A DNA stretch of 33,311 nt from Bacillota bacterium (GCA_023415715.1 JAEZJP010000179.1:1-33311), one strand, 5' to 3'; counted from the first letter of the stretch, positions 16,068-24,385 are shown. Made by a program: numbers and translations. The notes: a model not told the origin generated them from the letters alone.

Positions 16068-17843
16068 ATGAAGAACATGACGGTCAGCAACAAACTTTTT
16101 ATGGGATTTGGAATTGTGCTTCTGTTTATGCTGGTTATGGCCGCGGTATCTTTTATGAGCATTGGCACAATGACAAACAGTATTGAAGCGTATGGAACGT
16201 ACACAGTGCCAAACAATGACTATACCTGGCATATGCGAAATGATATGACGACCGTCCAGAAATACCTGCTTCGTTTGCTTGTTGATACAGACCCCGCAGC
16301 GCTGAGAGCCGACCTGCAGAATGCCACCGACGCAGCGGCGCGTGTTCATGAAGTACTTGAAGTATATGCCGCCAATCAAAGAAATACCAGCCGTGATGAA
16401 TTGATAAACACCGTAAGGACGCAATTGAACAGTGCCGCTTCCGTCAGAGGCCAGTTTACATCCCTTTTATCCGAGTCGACGGCAGAAAGCACTCTTGTGG
16501 CACGGGATTTGTTCCTTACCCAATATGCGCCAATCCTTGATGAAGTTGAAAAAACCTTGACTCAACTGAGTGATGCCGAAGTAAGCCTGTCAGATGTACA
16601 GAAATCCGAAGGCATATCCGCCGCCAATCTGGCGTGGTGGCTGATCGGCACCGTCACCATCGTGTCCTTCCTGCTGGCCGGCGTCATGCTGGTTATCCTC
16701 CGCAAATCGATCCTGAACCCGGTGAAGGAAATTGAAAGGGTATATGCCGAAATGGCCAAGGGGAACATGCAGGTCCAGGTTTCATATGAAGGCCGGGATG
16801 AGCTTGGCAGCATGGCATCAAATATCCGCAAAACAAACGGCCTGCTGGCCTCCTATATCCGCGATATTTCCCAGAAGCTGAACCAAATGTCCAGGGGTGA
16901 TATGCGGGTCAATGTGGATATGGACTATATCGGCGACTTTGCCGCCATCAAGCAGGCGATTTGTGATACCGCTTCCGCATTGAACGATACGCTTGCGATC
17001 ATCAATACCGCTGCCGAACAGGTAAGCACCGGTTCCTCCCAGGTGGCCAGCGGCGCCCAGGCTTTGGCCTCCGGCTCCACGGAGCAGGCCTCCGCCGTTG
17101 AACAATTGAGCGCGTCCGCGGTAAGGATCGCCCAGCAGGCCGCCGAAAATTCCAACAACGTCAGGGTCGCCACGCAGTATGTGGAGCAGGCCGGCGCAGG
17201 CGTCAAAGAAGGCAACGAGCATATGCGGCAGCTGAATGAGGCGATGGCGAATATCGGTTCCGCATCCAGCCAGATCACCGTTATTACAAAGGTCATTGAG
17301 GATATCGCATTCCAAACCAATATTCTGGCTTTGAACGCCGCCATAGAGGCGGCCCGGGCCGGCAGCGCAGGGAAAGGCTTTGCTGTGGTGGCCGACGAAG
17401 TGCGTAACCTGGCGGCCAAATCGGCGGAGGCCGCAAAGCAGACGGCGGAACTGATCCGGCAATCTGTAAATACCGTCTTGGAAGGCACGCAGATCGCTGA
17501 GAAAACAGCCCAGCTTCTGTTCGATGTCGAAGAAAAGGCCAAAAAGGCCAGTGAAAGCATTATCAGGATCGATCGGTCGTCCGGCGATCAGGCTGCTGCC
17601 ATTGAACAGATCAAGCAGGGATTAAGCCAGGTCTCCAGCGTAGTGCAGACAAACGCGGCGACCGCGGAAGAAAACTCCGCCACCAGTGAAGAGATGTCCG
17701 CGCAGGCCGCCACCTTGCGGGAGGAAGTTGGCAAGTTCAAGCTGAATGCTTCCTATGAAAAGGAGCCGGGAATGTCCATATCCTTGAATGACGGCTTCTT
17801 TTCAAAAAAGCCGGCGGCAAAAGGCAGCTACGGCAAGTACTGA
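16068..17843 (+). CDS. Methyl-accepting chemotaxis protein
   Basis: A 591-residue chemoreceptor. Membrane helix one is at about residues 10-32, then a helical periplasmic-side sensor of the 4HB type (about 33-185), membrane helix two (about 187-209), HAMP-like segments (about 210-310) and the long cytoplasmic coiled coil. The signalling tip IEDIAFQTNILALNAAIEAA with RAGSAGKGFAVVADEVRNLA is at about 410-450 and is near-consensus for CheA/CheW binding. Ala/Glu/Gln-rich heptads on both sides contain likely methylation sites. No C-terminal CheR/CheB tether pentapeptide is seen. The ligand is unknown. The ATG follows GAAGGGA. It is paralogous to the receptor at 30451. Confidence 0.95.
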   Translation: MKNMTVSNKLFMGFGIVLLFMLVMAAVSFMSIGTMTNSIEAYGTYTVPNNDYTWHMRNDMTTVQKYLLRLLVDTDPAALRADLQNATDAAARVHEVLEVYAANQRNTSRDELINTVRTQLNSAASVRGQFTSLLSESTAESTLVARDLFLTQYAPILDEVEKTLTQLSDAEVSLSDVQKSEGISAANLAWWLIGTVTIVSFLLAGVMLVILRKSILNPVKEIERVYAEMAKGNMQVQVSYEGRDELGSMASNIRKTNGLLASYIRDISQKLNQMSRGDMRVNVDMDYIGDFAAIKQAICDTASALNDTLAIINTAAEQVSTGSSQVASGAQALASGSTEQASAVEQLSASAVRIAQQAAENSNNVRVATQYVEQAGAGVKEGNEHMRQLNEAMANIGSASSQITVITKVIEDIAFQTNILALNAAIEAARAGSAGKGFAVVADEVRNLAAKSAEAAKQTAELIRQSVNTVLEGTQIAEKTAQLLFDVEEKAKKASESIIRIDRSSGDQAAAIEQIKQGLSQVSSVVQTNAATAEENSATSEEMSAQAATLREEVGKFKLNASYEKEPGMSISLNDGFFSKKPAAKGSYGKY

Positions 17844-17894
17844 AACGGGAGACTAATTACGAAAGGGCGTCATTCATTGCATGATGCCACAAAG

Positions 17895-17934
17895 CATCAA
17901 AAACCCACGCTTGAAAAACGTGGGTTTCTTGATG
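17895..17934 (+). terminator. Terminator hairpin after the chemoreceptor gene
   Basis: CATCAA-AACCCACG pairs with CGTGGGTT-TTGATG around a short A-rich loop. It lies between the convergent chemoreceptor and VOC genes and may serve both strands. Confidence 0.7.
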
Positions 17935-17975
17935 TTCTTATATCATTTCAAACCATCCCGGATTTTACATGCCCT

Positions 17976-18374
17976 TCAGGAAATCAGCTGCCACTTGATC
18001 CCATATTTGTCCTCTACCGAACCGTACATAGGGCTAAAAAACTGAGGGCCCAGCTCCACTGCCACCTTTCCGCCTTCCTTCAGCTTTTCATAAGCATGGC
18101 ATACGTGATCAGCATCATCAAAAAACACATTCAGGCAAATCATGTTGCCGGCGAACAAGGGATCCTTGGAGTCGCTGAAATTGACAATCGTACCGCATAT
18201 GGTCACGCTTGCATGCATTACCATATCCAACATATCCTTTGTAATCGTCATACCCGAATCGGCGGGGGCGTCGCGGTAATAGTCTATATGTATGTCCGTA
18301 GCGCGAAAAGCTTCTTCATAAAAGCGGATCGCCTCACCGCAGGTACCCGGCAAATGGATGGCTGGCGAAATCAT
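17976..18374 (-). CDS. VOC family protein (PhnB/glyoxalase-like)
   Basis: The 132-residue protein has the paired beta-alpha-beta-beta-beta units of the vicinal-oxygen-chelate fold in the PhnB-like subgroup: ISPAIHLPGTCGEAIRFYEE and AFRATDIHIDYY at the start, LNVFFDDADHVCHAYEKLKE in the middle, and the subgroup end GPQFFSPMYGSVEDKYGIKW. Members are cytosolic and have varied or unknown reactions; many are resistance-like binding proteins. GGAAGGAGA precedes the ATG at 18374. It stands alone, convergent with the chemoreceptor gene and divergent from degV. The exact substrate cannot be inferred. Confidence 0.85.
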   Translation of the reverse strand: MISPAIHLPGTCGEAIRFYEEAFRATDIHIDYYRDAPADSGMTITKDMLDMVMHASVTICGTIVNFSDSKDPLFAGNMICLNVFFDDADHVCHAYEKLKEGGKVAVELGPQFFSPMYGSVEDKYGIKWQLIS

Positions 18375-18565
18375 GGCGGATATCTCCTTCCAGTTTTTTC
18401 ATTTTACTATATCAAAAATCGCGCTGCCTGTCCAGACAGGAAGAATTCTCTTCCATACTGGATTTTTATACGGCACAGGGTTATAGCGGAAAATTAAAAA
18501 CAGCTGTCAGCACTGGTCCTACAGGGGTCATTACACTTATGCGGCTGCCGATCAATAGAATAAAC

Positions 18566-18593
18566 TTGCGTAATCGGGGGGATATGCTATAAT
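18566..18593 (+). promoter_or_regulatory. Sigma-A promoter for the degV gene
   Basis: TTGCGT (18566-18571), 16-base spacer, and TATAAT (18588-18593) preceded by TGC, which makes an extended -10. The ATG follows 35 bases later. Confidence 0.7.
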
Positions 18594-18627
18594 CGAAATC
18601 TAAATAAAAAAAGATTGGGGTCCATTT

Positions 18628-19482
18628 ATGGATACTGTTAATAAAATTGCGATTATTACCGATTCATCCTGCGACCTGACCCAGGAGCAGCTTTCCGCGC
18701 ACAACATCCACCTTCTGCCCCTTAGGGTGATCACTTCCAAGGGTGAATTCAGGGACCGTTTGGAGATTACGGAAGAAGCGCTGTACACCCTGATGGAAAC
18801 AGAATTGCCCAAAACCAGCCTGCCGCTGCCGGAAGATGTAACCGCCTTGTATACGCGTCTCCTGAATGAAGGCACAACCCATTTGATTCACATTTGCATC
18901 TCCTCCGGATTAAGCGGCACCTACAACATGGTTCAGCTGATTACGAAGGAATTTGAGCAAAAAATGCAAATCTCTTTAATCGACAGCCAAACCCTGTCTA
19001 CAGGCCTGGGAATGATGGTACTGGAGGCTGCCGAATCCTTGGAGGCCGGCTTCTCCATTGAGGAATCGGTCGAAAGAGCAATGGCCGTACGCAAAAGTCA
19101 ATTGGCCATGTTCATTATCAAAACCCTGGAATTTCTTCGAAAAGGCGGCCGGATTGGCCTGGTGGAAGGGGCGGTTGGCACCATTCTTCACATAAAGCCC
19201 ATTATATATGTCAATTCAAAGGGCGTTTACCAGACGCTGGCCAAGGCACGCGGTTATGCCAACGCGCTGGATACCATGGTTAGGGAAGCTGTTGCCCGCT
19301 TTGGAAAGCGCAGCATCCACCTTTCTGTCGTCCACGGAGCATCCGCTTTGGAAGCACAGAAATTGCTTGACCGGCTAAAGGGCGTTTTGAATATTGCCGA
19401 CAGCTTCATCAGCCCCGTAAGCCCCGCGCTGGCCGTACATACAGGGCCGGGATTGCTGGGCATCGTGGCCCATGAGGCATGA
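18628..19482 (+). CDS. DegV family fatty-acid-binding protein
   Basis: The 284-residue protein matches DegV/FakB: IAIITDSSCDLTQEQ at the N-terminus, LPLRVITSKGEFRD, PKTSLPLPEDVTALY (the fatty-acid-contacting TS-P region), HICISSGLSGTYNM and SLIDSQTLSTGLGM, then EFLRKGGRIGLVEG and IKPIIYVNSKG. FakB proteins present fatty acids to the kinase FakA for phosphorylation and entry into phospholipid synthesis. No fakA lies in the window, which is usual because fakB genes are scattered. The length is typical. It has its own promoter and a hairpin terminator, so it is monocistronic. Which acyl chain it binds is unknown. Confidence 0.93.
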   Translation: MDTVNKIAIITDSSCDLTQEQLSAHNIHLLPLRVITSKGEFRDRLEITEEALYTLMETELPKTSLPLPEDVTALYTRLLNEGTTHLIHICISSGLSGTYNMVQLITKEFEQKMQISLIDSQTLSTGLGMMVLEAAESLEAGFSIEESVERAMAVRKSQLAMFIIKTLEFLRKGGRIGLVEGAVGTILHIKPIIYVNSKGVYQTLAKARGYANALDTMVREAVARFGKRSIHLSVVHGASALEAQKLLDRLKGVLNIADSFISPVSPALAVHTGPGLLGIVAHEA

Positions 19483-19557
19483 TTTGAATGCCGGCATTTA
19501 ACCCTTCCAGTCACAGGGGACGCAGATACGGCAAAAACTTAACCAAAAATTTTAGTG

Positions 19558-19590
19558 AAGGGGCGTCGCGCAATGCGTGACGCCCCTTTA
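19558..19590 (+). terminator. Intrinsic terminator after degV
   Basis: AAGGGGCGTC pairs with GACGCCCCTT, extended inside by CGC/GCG, and followed by TTTAA. A partial REP word (GTCACAGGGGACG) lies just upstream at 19510. Confidence 0.75.
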
Positions 19591-19624
19591 ACTCGGTACA
19601 AAACTCCTGTTATAGCAATTATGG

Positions 19625-19653
19625 TTGTAAAGCGGTAAGTGTGATGGTATAGT
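19625..19653 (+). promoter_or_regulatory. Sigma-A promoter for the Imm_5-like/TSUP pair
   Basis: TTGTAA (19625-19630), 17-base spacer, TATAGT (19648-19653) with TGG just before it (extended -10). About 110 bases of leader precede the first ATG. Confidence 0.6.
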
Positions 19654-19764
19654 GAGAGGCATGGCATATAGGCAGGATGATCGCCGCCGGTGTGTGCGGA
19701 CAAGCCTTCACCCGAAACAGCCGTCCGCACGGCGCTGCAAAGGAAACAGGAAGAGGAGGCCAAT

Positions 19765-20286
19765 ATGATATTACCCCAAATCCGTGACAAAAGATTCATC
19801 ACAGTTCGCCGTGGCGGCACACTGCTAGATGAAGACCATCATCTGCTGGCGGTTTGGGCTGCACAATGTGCCCGGCACGTACTGCACTATTATGAAGAAG
19901 TGTGTCCAAATGACGACCGGCCGCGCCGTGCGATTGAATCGACCTATGCCTGGGTGAATGGAGAAATTACCATGAAACAGGCACGCATGGCTGCCGGCGC
20001 ATCACAAGATGCGGCAAGAGAAGTAGCAGAAGTATCAAACGCAGCGAAACTGGCAGCCCTGTCAGCCGGCCAGGCCGCAGTAGTGGCTCATGTTGCCGCG
20101 CATGAATTGGGTGCAGCTGCCTACGCAATCCGGGCTGTTATGGCGGCCTCGCCTGAAGACAAAAAGGAATTGGTCAGGCTTATGGAGCTTACGTGGCAGC
20201 GGGAAAGGCTTCCTGACAGAATTCGTGATCTCGTATTGGATGATCAGCGTCTGCGAAATGATATTTGCTGGTTTGTGTTTAACTAA
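19765..20286 (+). CDS. Putative immunity protein (Imm_5-like helical protein)
   Basis: The 173-residue soluble protein is almost all helix and Ala-rich. The pattern, an opening LLAVWAAQCARHVLHYYE, then PNDDRPRRAIESTYAWVNGE, and a repeated Ala block (AREVAEVSNAAKLAALSAGQ and HVAAHELGAAAYAIRAV), resembles proteins annotated as putative immunity protein (Imm_5-like), where DxRPRxAIE is the recurring motif. The immunity label comes from association in polymorphic toxin loci; here no toxin is adjacent. The frame is open from 19690, but GAGGAGG precedes the ATG at 19765. The TSUP gene follows 21 bases downstream, so the two are co-transcribed. That pairing argues that the role may be other than toxin immunity. 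Confidence 0.7.
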   Translation: MILPQIRDKRFITVRRGGTLLDEDHHLLAVWAAQCARHVLHYYEEVCPNDDRPRRAIESTYAWVNGEITMKQARMAAGASQDAAREVAEVSNAAKLAALSAGQAAVVAHVAAHELGAAAYAIRAVMAASPEDKKELVRLMELTWQRERLPDRIRDLVLDDQRLRNDICWFVFN

Positions 20287-20307
20287 TCAATCCGGATAGC
20301 CAAATTT

Positions 20308-21075
20308 ATGGACGAAAGACGTGAACGAAAGATGATGTTTGATTTTACCCTGGCGCAGTGGATATGGGTAGCCGTGGCATCGCTCGGCGTAGGTTTGTCC
20401 AAAATGGGATTAAGCGGCGTAATGACCGTTATCATACCGGTCATGGCCTCCATATTCGGCGGAAAGGAATCCACGGGAATCCTGCTGCCCATCCTGCTCG
20501 TCGGGGATGTCTTTGCTGTGGCCTATTACAGGCAGCACGCCAAGTGGCACGCAATAAGACGGCTGATCCTGTGGGCGGGGATCGGGCTTATCATCGGCGC
20601 CGTTGTGGGCAATTTCGTCAGTGACAGGCAGTTCAAGACCATCATAGCCATATCGGTGATGGCCTGCGTGGGCTTAATGATTTGGATCGAAACAAAGGGC
20701 AGCGGCTTTGCCGTTCCCGAAAAGACCTGGTTCTACGCCCTGGCAGGGATCTTAAGCGGCTTCACCACCATGATCGGGAATGCGGCCGGGCCTATTATGA
20801 GCCTCTATCTGGTGGCGATGGGCTACCGTAAAAACAACTTTCTGGGCACATACGCCTGGTTCTTTTTAATCATCAACGCCATAAAGGTACCGCTTCAGGT
20901 GATCCTATGGCACAATATCACACTAAGCAACGCAACCCTGGCCGCCATCATGATCCCTGCCGTGGCGCTGGGGGCGTTGTTCGGCGCCTTGATCGTAAAG
21001 AAAATCAACGAAAAGCTGTTTAGGTACCTTGTGATAGGCATGACCGTCCTTGCGGCGGTGCGGCTGCTTTTTTGA
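20308..21075 (+). CDS. TSUP (TauE/SafE) family anion exporter
   Basis: The 255-residue membrane protein has about eight hydrophobic helices in two halves. Each half starts with the TSUP signature: GVGLSKMGLSGVMTVIIPVM in the first, and ILSGFTTMIGNAAGPIMSLY in the second. Family members move sulfite, sulfoacetate or other sulfur-containing organic anions across the membrane. No sulfur metabolism gene is nearby, so the substrate is open. The first ATG (20308) is used here; in-frame ATGs at 20332 and 20335 are alternatives, as the ribosome binding site is weak for all. It is second in a unit with the Imm_5-like gene and is followed at once by a REP element. Confidence 0.9.
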   Translation: MDERRERKMMFDFTLAQWIWVAVASLGVGLSKMGLSGVMTVIIPVMASIFGGKESTGILLPILLVGDVFAVAYYRQHAKWHAIRRLILWAGIGLIIGAVVGNFVSDRQFKTIIAISVMACVGLMIWIETKGSGFAVPEKTWFYALAGILSGFTTMIGNAAGPIMSLYLVAMGYRKNNFLGTYAWFFLIINAIKVPLQVILWHNITLSNATLAAIMIPAVALGALFGALIVKKINEKLFRYLVIGMTVLAAVRLLF

Positions 21076-21077
21076 GC

Positions 21078-21150
21078 GTGTCATGGGGACGGTTCTCTCG
21101 TCACAACCTCATGTGTCTTATGTTAGTCAAAAGATCCGTTCCCTTGTTAA
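21078..21150. repeat. Paired REP elements in opposite orientation
   Basis: GTGTCATGGGGACGGTTCTC with TCGTCAC (21078-21104) is close to the REP at 8541. A decayed inverted relative, AGTCAAAAGATCCGTTCCCT followed by TGTTAA, lies at about 21124-21149. Two REPs head to head resemble a BIME/REPIN. The rest of the 299-base gap to the next gene holds a promoter and nothing else I recognise. Confidence 0.6.
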
Positions 21151-21285
21151 GTTTTGTACTTGATAAAATGCCTGCTGGGGTGTTTATGATATGGCAGCCC
21201 GAAAACCGTGTAAAACGAACGGAATGATTACATTGTGCATCCGTGTACGACACGCATATTATGGTTTATTTTTACATTAATTTCA

Positions 21286-21313
21286 TTGATTTGCAATACG
21301 TTCACGCTATAAT
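21286..21313 (+). promoter_or_regulatory. Probable sigma-A promoter for the secreted orphan gene
   Basis: TTGATT (21286-21291), 16-base spacer, consensus TATAAT (21308-21313), about 60 bases before the ATG. Confidence 0.55.
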
Positions 21314-21374
21314 GACAATAAAGGAATCTTGTATACGACAATTTCATGCAAAAACAACCAAGGAGGAGAATTCG

Positions 21375-21923
21375 ATGAATCTCAGAAAGACCCTGGCCCT
21401 GGTTCTGGCAGCTTGTCTTGTTCTGTCCTTGAGCACTGCGTTTGCGGGAAGCAAATGGATCAATGTGAACGGAAACAACATGAAAGCTCACCAATACAAG
21501 GGATGGGCTGCGAAGTGGAACGCCCCGGAAGCATGGCTGCTGATGAAGTGGTCAAAGGATTGGACCCCTCAAGCGGATGAACCTGTGGGCGCATGGGTTA
21601 CCAATCACTTTACATGGTACGCTGACGAATATACTGCGGACACCTGGTATGGCTGGGACGTCATGACTGATTTTGAAGAAGGCGCATATCGGATTGAGGA
21701 TTTCCTCAAAATTATGAGTGTCGGCGATGACTCCGCGGCTTGGGCAAAGTACCAGGCAGCCGGCGCATATGACGCAGGTTGGGGGCGCTATGCTGATGGC
21801 GTGCCGCGGTACATTGTGCTTGCTGAAGAGATTACTGTGTATGACAGCGCAACGGGCGATGTGCTTGAGGTTCACCAGTTTGTGAAGGGCATACGTCAGG
21901 GATTGGGACAGCCGTGTTTCTAA
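21375..21923 (+). CDS. Secreted protein of unknown function, 182 residues
   Basis: A clear signal peptide (MNLRKTLALVLAACLVLSLS then TAFA) is cleaved at about residue 24. The mature part is very rich in Trp and other aromatics (WAAKWNAPEAWLLMKW, WVTNHFTWYADEYTADTWYG), ending VHQFVKGIRQGLGQPCF. I do not recognise the family. Trp spacing hints at a small beta-sandwich, perhaps carbohydrate- or surface-binding, but that is only a guess. The frame is open from 21243; the ATG at 21375 has AAGGAGGAG at ideal distance and begins the signal peptide. It has its own promoter and terminator, so it is a complete single-gene unit. Confidence 0.85.
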   Translation: MNLRKTLALVLAACLVLSLSTAFAGSKWINVNGNNMKAHQYKGWAAKWNAPEAWLLMKWSKDWTPQADEPVGAWVTNHFTWYADEYTADTWYGWDVMTDFEEGAYRIEDFLKIMSVGDDSAAWAKYQAAGAYDAGWGRYADGVPRYIVLAEEITVYDSATGDVLEVHQFVKGIRQGLGQPCF

Positions 21924-21939
21924 ATTGAATGTGGAGTGA

Positions 21940-21970
21940 GGGAGCTGCTTACAAAGGGCAGCTCCCTTTC
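21940..21970 (+). terminator. Intrinsic terminator after the secreted orphan
   Basis: GGGAGCTGC (21940-21948) pairs with GCAGCTCCC (21958-21966), followed by TTTCTAT. It separates convergent genes. Confidence 0.8.
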
Positions 21971-21974
21971 TATA

Positions 21975-22742
21975 TCATTCGCATAAGCAAAACGGATGCC
22001 CCTGCGGGTCAAGCAATGTGACCCACTTTTCGCCGCCAAATTGCTGAGCCGGTTTTTTTGCGCCCAATTTAACAGCTTCCTCAACCGCCGATTGCAAATC
22101 ATCCACTTGAAAATTAAAATGCATCTGCTTTTGCTGCTTTCCGGGTTCTTCTGGCCACACGGGTGGAATATAGTCAAAGTCGCATCCCATGAAATGAACG
22201 ACCATTCCATGTTCGGTAACCAACGCCGTCCAATGAAAATCCTGATCCCAACCTGTTAATTTGGCGTAGAACCCGCGAAGTGCTGCCACATCCGTACAGT
22301 CGATATTGACGGAGGGGTTCGGAATCATGTCAAATCCCTTCTTCTTAAAATACAACTCAAACTCGGATTTACCTTGCCGCCTACACAGGCAAAACGGATG
22401 CCCATCCGGGTCCAGCATCGTGACATACCAATCGCCATATTGGACGGCGGCTTTAACCGCGCCAAAATGGATGGCCTCATCCACGGCGGACGGTAAATCG
22501 TCCACCGTAAAGTCCAAGTGCATCTGCTTCTGCTGCTTAACCGGTTCCTCAGGCCAAACAGGCGGCACATACGAAATATCGGTTTGGGCAAACAGAATCG
22601 TCAGGCCGTTGTCTGTTTTGAGTGCAGGGCAATCATACGCGACAGTCTTCTCCCAACCCGTAAGGTTGGCATAGAAATCGCGAGTGCGCTCATTGTTCAC
22701 AAAGTCAATCATGAGATCGCCAATGGTTAAATTTGATATCAT
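21975..22742 (-). CDS. Two-domain VOC protein (glyoxalase/bleomycin-resistance fold)
   Basis: The 255-residue protein consists of two VOC modules of about 125 residues that clearly arose by duplication: each contains PPVWPEEP-KQQKQMH, then F-VDDL-SAV-EA with GA, and ends with LDP-GHPFCLC. Each starts with FY-LTGW. His and Glu at the usual metal positions are present (QMH in both halves). Proteins of this type are often annotated as bleomycin-resistance or glyoxalase-like and may sequester or modify a small hydrophobic molecule; the substrate is unknown. The start ATG follows AAGGGAC. It is the last of a run of minus-strand genes separated by attC-like repeats. Confidence 0.88.
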   Translation of the reverse strand: MISNLTIGDLMIDFVNNERTRDFYANLTGWEKTVAYDCPALKTDNGLTILFAQTDISYVPPVWPEEPVKQQKQMHLDFTVDDLPSAVDEAIHFGAVKAAVQYGDWYVTMLDPDGHPFCLCRRQGKSEFELYFKKKGFDMIPNPSVNIDCTDVAALRGFYAKLTGWDQDFHWTALVTEHGMVVHFMGCDFDYIPPVWPEEPGKQQKQMHFNFQVDDLQSAVEEAVKLGAKKPAQQFGGEKWVTLLDPQGHPFCLCE

Positions 22743-22758
22743 TCAAGTCCCTTGCTTT

Positions 22759-22881
22759 CCATAATCCGCAGTTCATACTGCCAGTGTCAATAGAAGTTCG
22801 CAATATGGAGAGAACCAACAGATTCGTCCCCTTGTCACAATAAAAGCTTATACATTGGAATTTGCCGGCTTCCTGTTATGC
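22759..22881 (-). repeat. attC-like spacer repeat, site 1 (split by a REP)
   Basis: On the minus strand GCATAACAGGAAGC and AATTCCAAT (22854-22881) begin right at the GNAT stop codon, and GGCAGTATGAACTGCGGATT plus ATGG (22759-22782) precede the VOC gene. Between the halves lies a REP-related insert at 22809-22841 (GTGACAAGGGGACG, then GGTTCTC). Without the insert the site equals site 2. Confidence 0.5.
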
Positions 22882-23400
22882 CTATTTTACGGGGTTGAAC
22901 ACATATCTCAATTCAACTAACGGCTTACCATATTTCACTTCCCTTTTTGTCCCGTCAAAACTGAAACTATGTTTTTCATAAAATCGCCTTGCTCTGTTGT
23001 TTTCTTCAAACACCCACAGAAATATTTCTTTTTGTTCCGCACGCTTTAATTCGTTAATTGCAAAGTTTAACATTTCCTCGCCATAACCTTTACCCCGGAA
23101 TTCCTCAATTAAATAAACCGCCCATATCCCGCCTATGCCAGACTTATCTTTGTTGAAGCTTTTATTTATAATGAGAAATCCTATCATTCTTTCCGAATAC
23201 ATTACACAATAATATTCGCATTCACCGGGGTCAGTTAAATTTTTTCTGTACCTTTCAACTCGTTGCTCTTTTTCTTTCAGCATGTTTTCTAAAAATTCAT
23301 CAGGAACGATTCCTTTATATGCTGATTGCCAGCAAGAAATAAGGCAAACAGTATAATCATAAGCGTCTTCTGGTAAGGCTTTGCGAATAGTAATTCCCAT
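22882..23400 (-). CDS. GNAT family N-acetyltransferase
   Basis: The 172-residue protein is a single GNAT domain, transferring an acetyl group from acetyl-CoA to an amine. It opens with ITIRKALPEDAYDYTVCLIS, then has the motif A region GGIWAVYLIEEFRGKGYGEE (R-G-K-G-Y-G pyrophosphate loop at about residues 105-115) followed by LNFAINELKRAEQKEIFLWV, and motif B NNRARRFYEKHSFSFDGTKR. The ATG at 23400 has AAGGAGAG in place, which beats the in-frame start at 23415. The substrate is unknown. The gene is AT-rich relative to the core genes of the window and lies between two attC-like spacers, as gene cassettes do. Confidence 0.9.
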   Translation of the reverse strand: MGITIRKALPEDAYDYTVCLISCWQSAYKGIVPDEFLENMLKEKEQRVERYRKNLTDPGECEYYCVMYSERMIGFLIINKSFNKDKSGIGGIWAVYLIEEFRGKGYGEEMLNFAINELKRAEQKEIFLWVFEENNRARRFYEKHSFSFDGTKREVKYGKPLVELRYVFNPVK

Positions 23401-23422
23401 TTTACTCTCCTTCATAAAATCT

Positions 23423-23480
23423 GAATAAACCGTAGTTCAAACTGCCCGGCGAATTGGAATTCAGCTGCTTCGCGTTATGC
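23423..23480 (-). repeat. attC-like spacer repeat, site 2 (complete)
   Basis: The 58-base element reads on the minus strand GCATAACGCGAAGC, AATTCCAATTCGCC, GGCAGTTTGAACTACGG, TTTATTC. The plus strand ends in GTTATGC, which fits the integron core GTTRRRY loosely. Internal pairs GCGAA/TTCGC and GCAGT/ACTAC can fold. It fills the gap between the two GNAT genes. Confidence 0.5.
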
Positions 23481-23493
23481 TTATAATGAACGG

Positions 23494-24363
23494 TTACTTG
23501 GACCAAAAAGTAAATGAAGAACTTTTAGCAAACCCAATTTGACGATAAAATTCTTGATTGGAAATAACTAGAGCGTACTTTGCTCCCATGGCATAGCATC
23601 GGTTTACTGCCTCGTAAACGACTGCCTTTCCTAAGCCTTGCTTTCGATACTCTGGAATTGTAACAACTGGCTCAACATAAGCAATTTCGGTATCAGGAAA
23701 AAACCATATTCCACAATGAGCAGCATACTCACCACCCGGCGCAATAATAAAAACTGCATGACTTGGATTGAAATGAGGGCGTGTCTCCTCATCTGTGTTC
23801 TCAATCAGCGGAGGTAATCCCTCGTGATTGAAGCCCTTCCATAGGACTATATTATACTTGTCAGGGTCTTTATTTTCCGCATAGGATGATATACTGAATC
23901 CTTGGGGTAAAGAATAAGGATATTGTTTGCACCCGATGGATAAAACAGTTTCCTTGCTCTCACTTGCGTGATAGTCCATTGTGCTTAAATAAGATGAAAA
24001 ATCATTGTCCATATCATGAACTGCTATTTGAAGTTTCCCATTAGCTGCAAGACTTTTTTCCGCATACAAGAGCATATCTTTCTTTAAAAAATCAAAGTTT
24101 ATATTACAGATAAAATATGCTTGACCTAACCGCATATCATGAGTTGCAATTCCTATGACCTTATTGTCACATTCCCAAACTCCAATAATAGGAACCATTT
24201 CCTTTTTCAGGTTCGGATGCCCCATTAACCATTCCCATCTTGCCCAATGCCAATTTTCATTAAAACCAACGGCTCCATTGGAATTTAAGAAATCAAATAT
24301 TTTGTAGAAATCCTCGCTATTGCATCCTTGTTCACCTGTATAGTTTCGCATATTGATGTTCAT
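23494..24363 (-). CDS. GNAT family N-acetyltransferase, two-module
   Basis: The 289-residue protein carries a complete GNAT domain in its C-terminal half: EIAYVEPVVTIPEYRKQGLG with KAVVYEAVNRCYAMGAKYAL (Q-G-L-G-K-A acetyl-CoA loop at about residue 245), then SNQEFYRQIGF. The N-terminal 130 residues (GVWECDNKVIGIATHDMRLG and following) look like a degenerate second GNAT module. This build is common among clostridial acetyltransferases of unknown substrate. The first ATG (24363) has only a weak ribosome binding site; an internal ATG at codon 5 is possible. Like its neighbour it is AT-rich and bounded by attC-like spacers. Confidence 0.85.
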   Translation of the reverse strand: MNINMRNYTGEQGCNSEDFYKIFDFLNSNGAVGFNENWHWARWEWLMGHPNLKKEMVPIIGVWECDNKVIGIATHDMRLGQAYFICNINFDFLKKDMLLYAEKSLAANGKLQIAVHDMDNDFSSYLSTMDYHASESKETVLSIGCKQYPYSLPQGFSISSYAENKDPDKYNIVLWKGFNHEGLPPLIENTDEETRPHFNPSHAVFIIAPGGEYAAHCGIWFFPDTEIAYVEPVVTIPEYRKQGLGKAVVYEAVNRCYAMGAKYALVISNQEFYRQIGFAKSSSFTFWSK

Positions 24364-24385
24364 ACGTTACGCCGCCCAATATAAA

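Noticed and set aside
21291..21313. TTGCAA with TATAAT as a promoter for the secreted orphan
   Set aside because: The spacer is only 11 bases; TTGATT at 21286 with 16 bases fits better.
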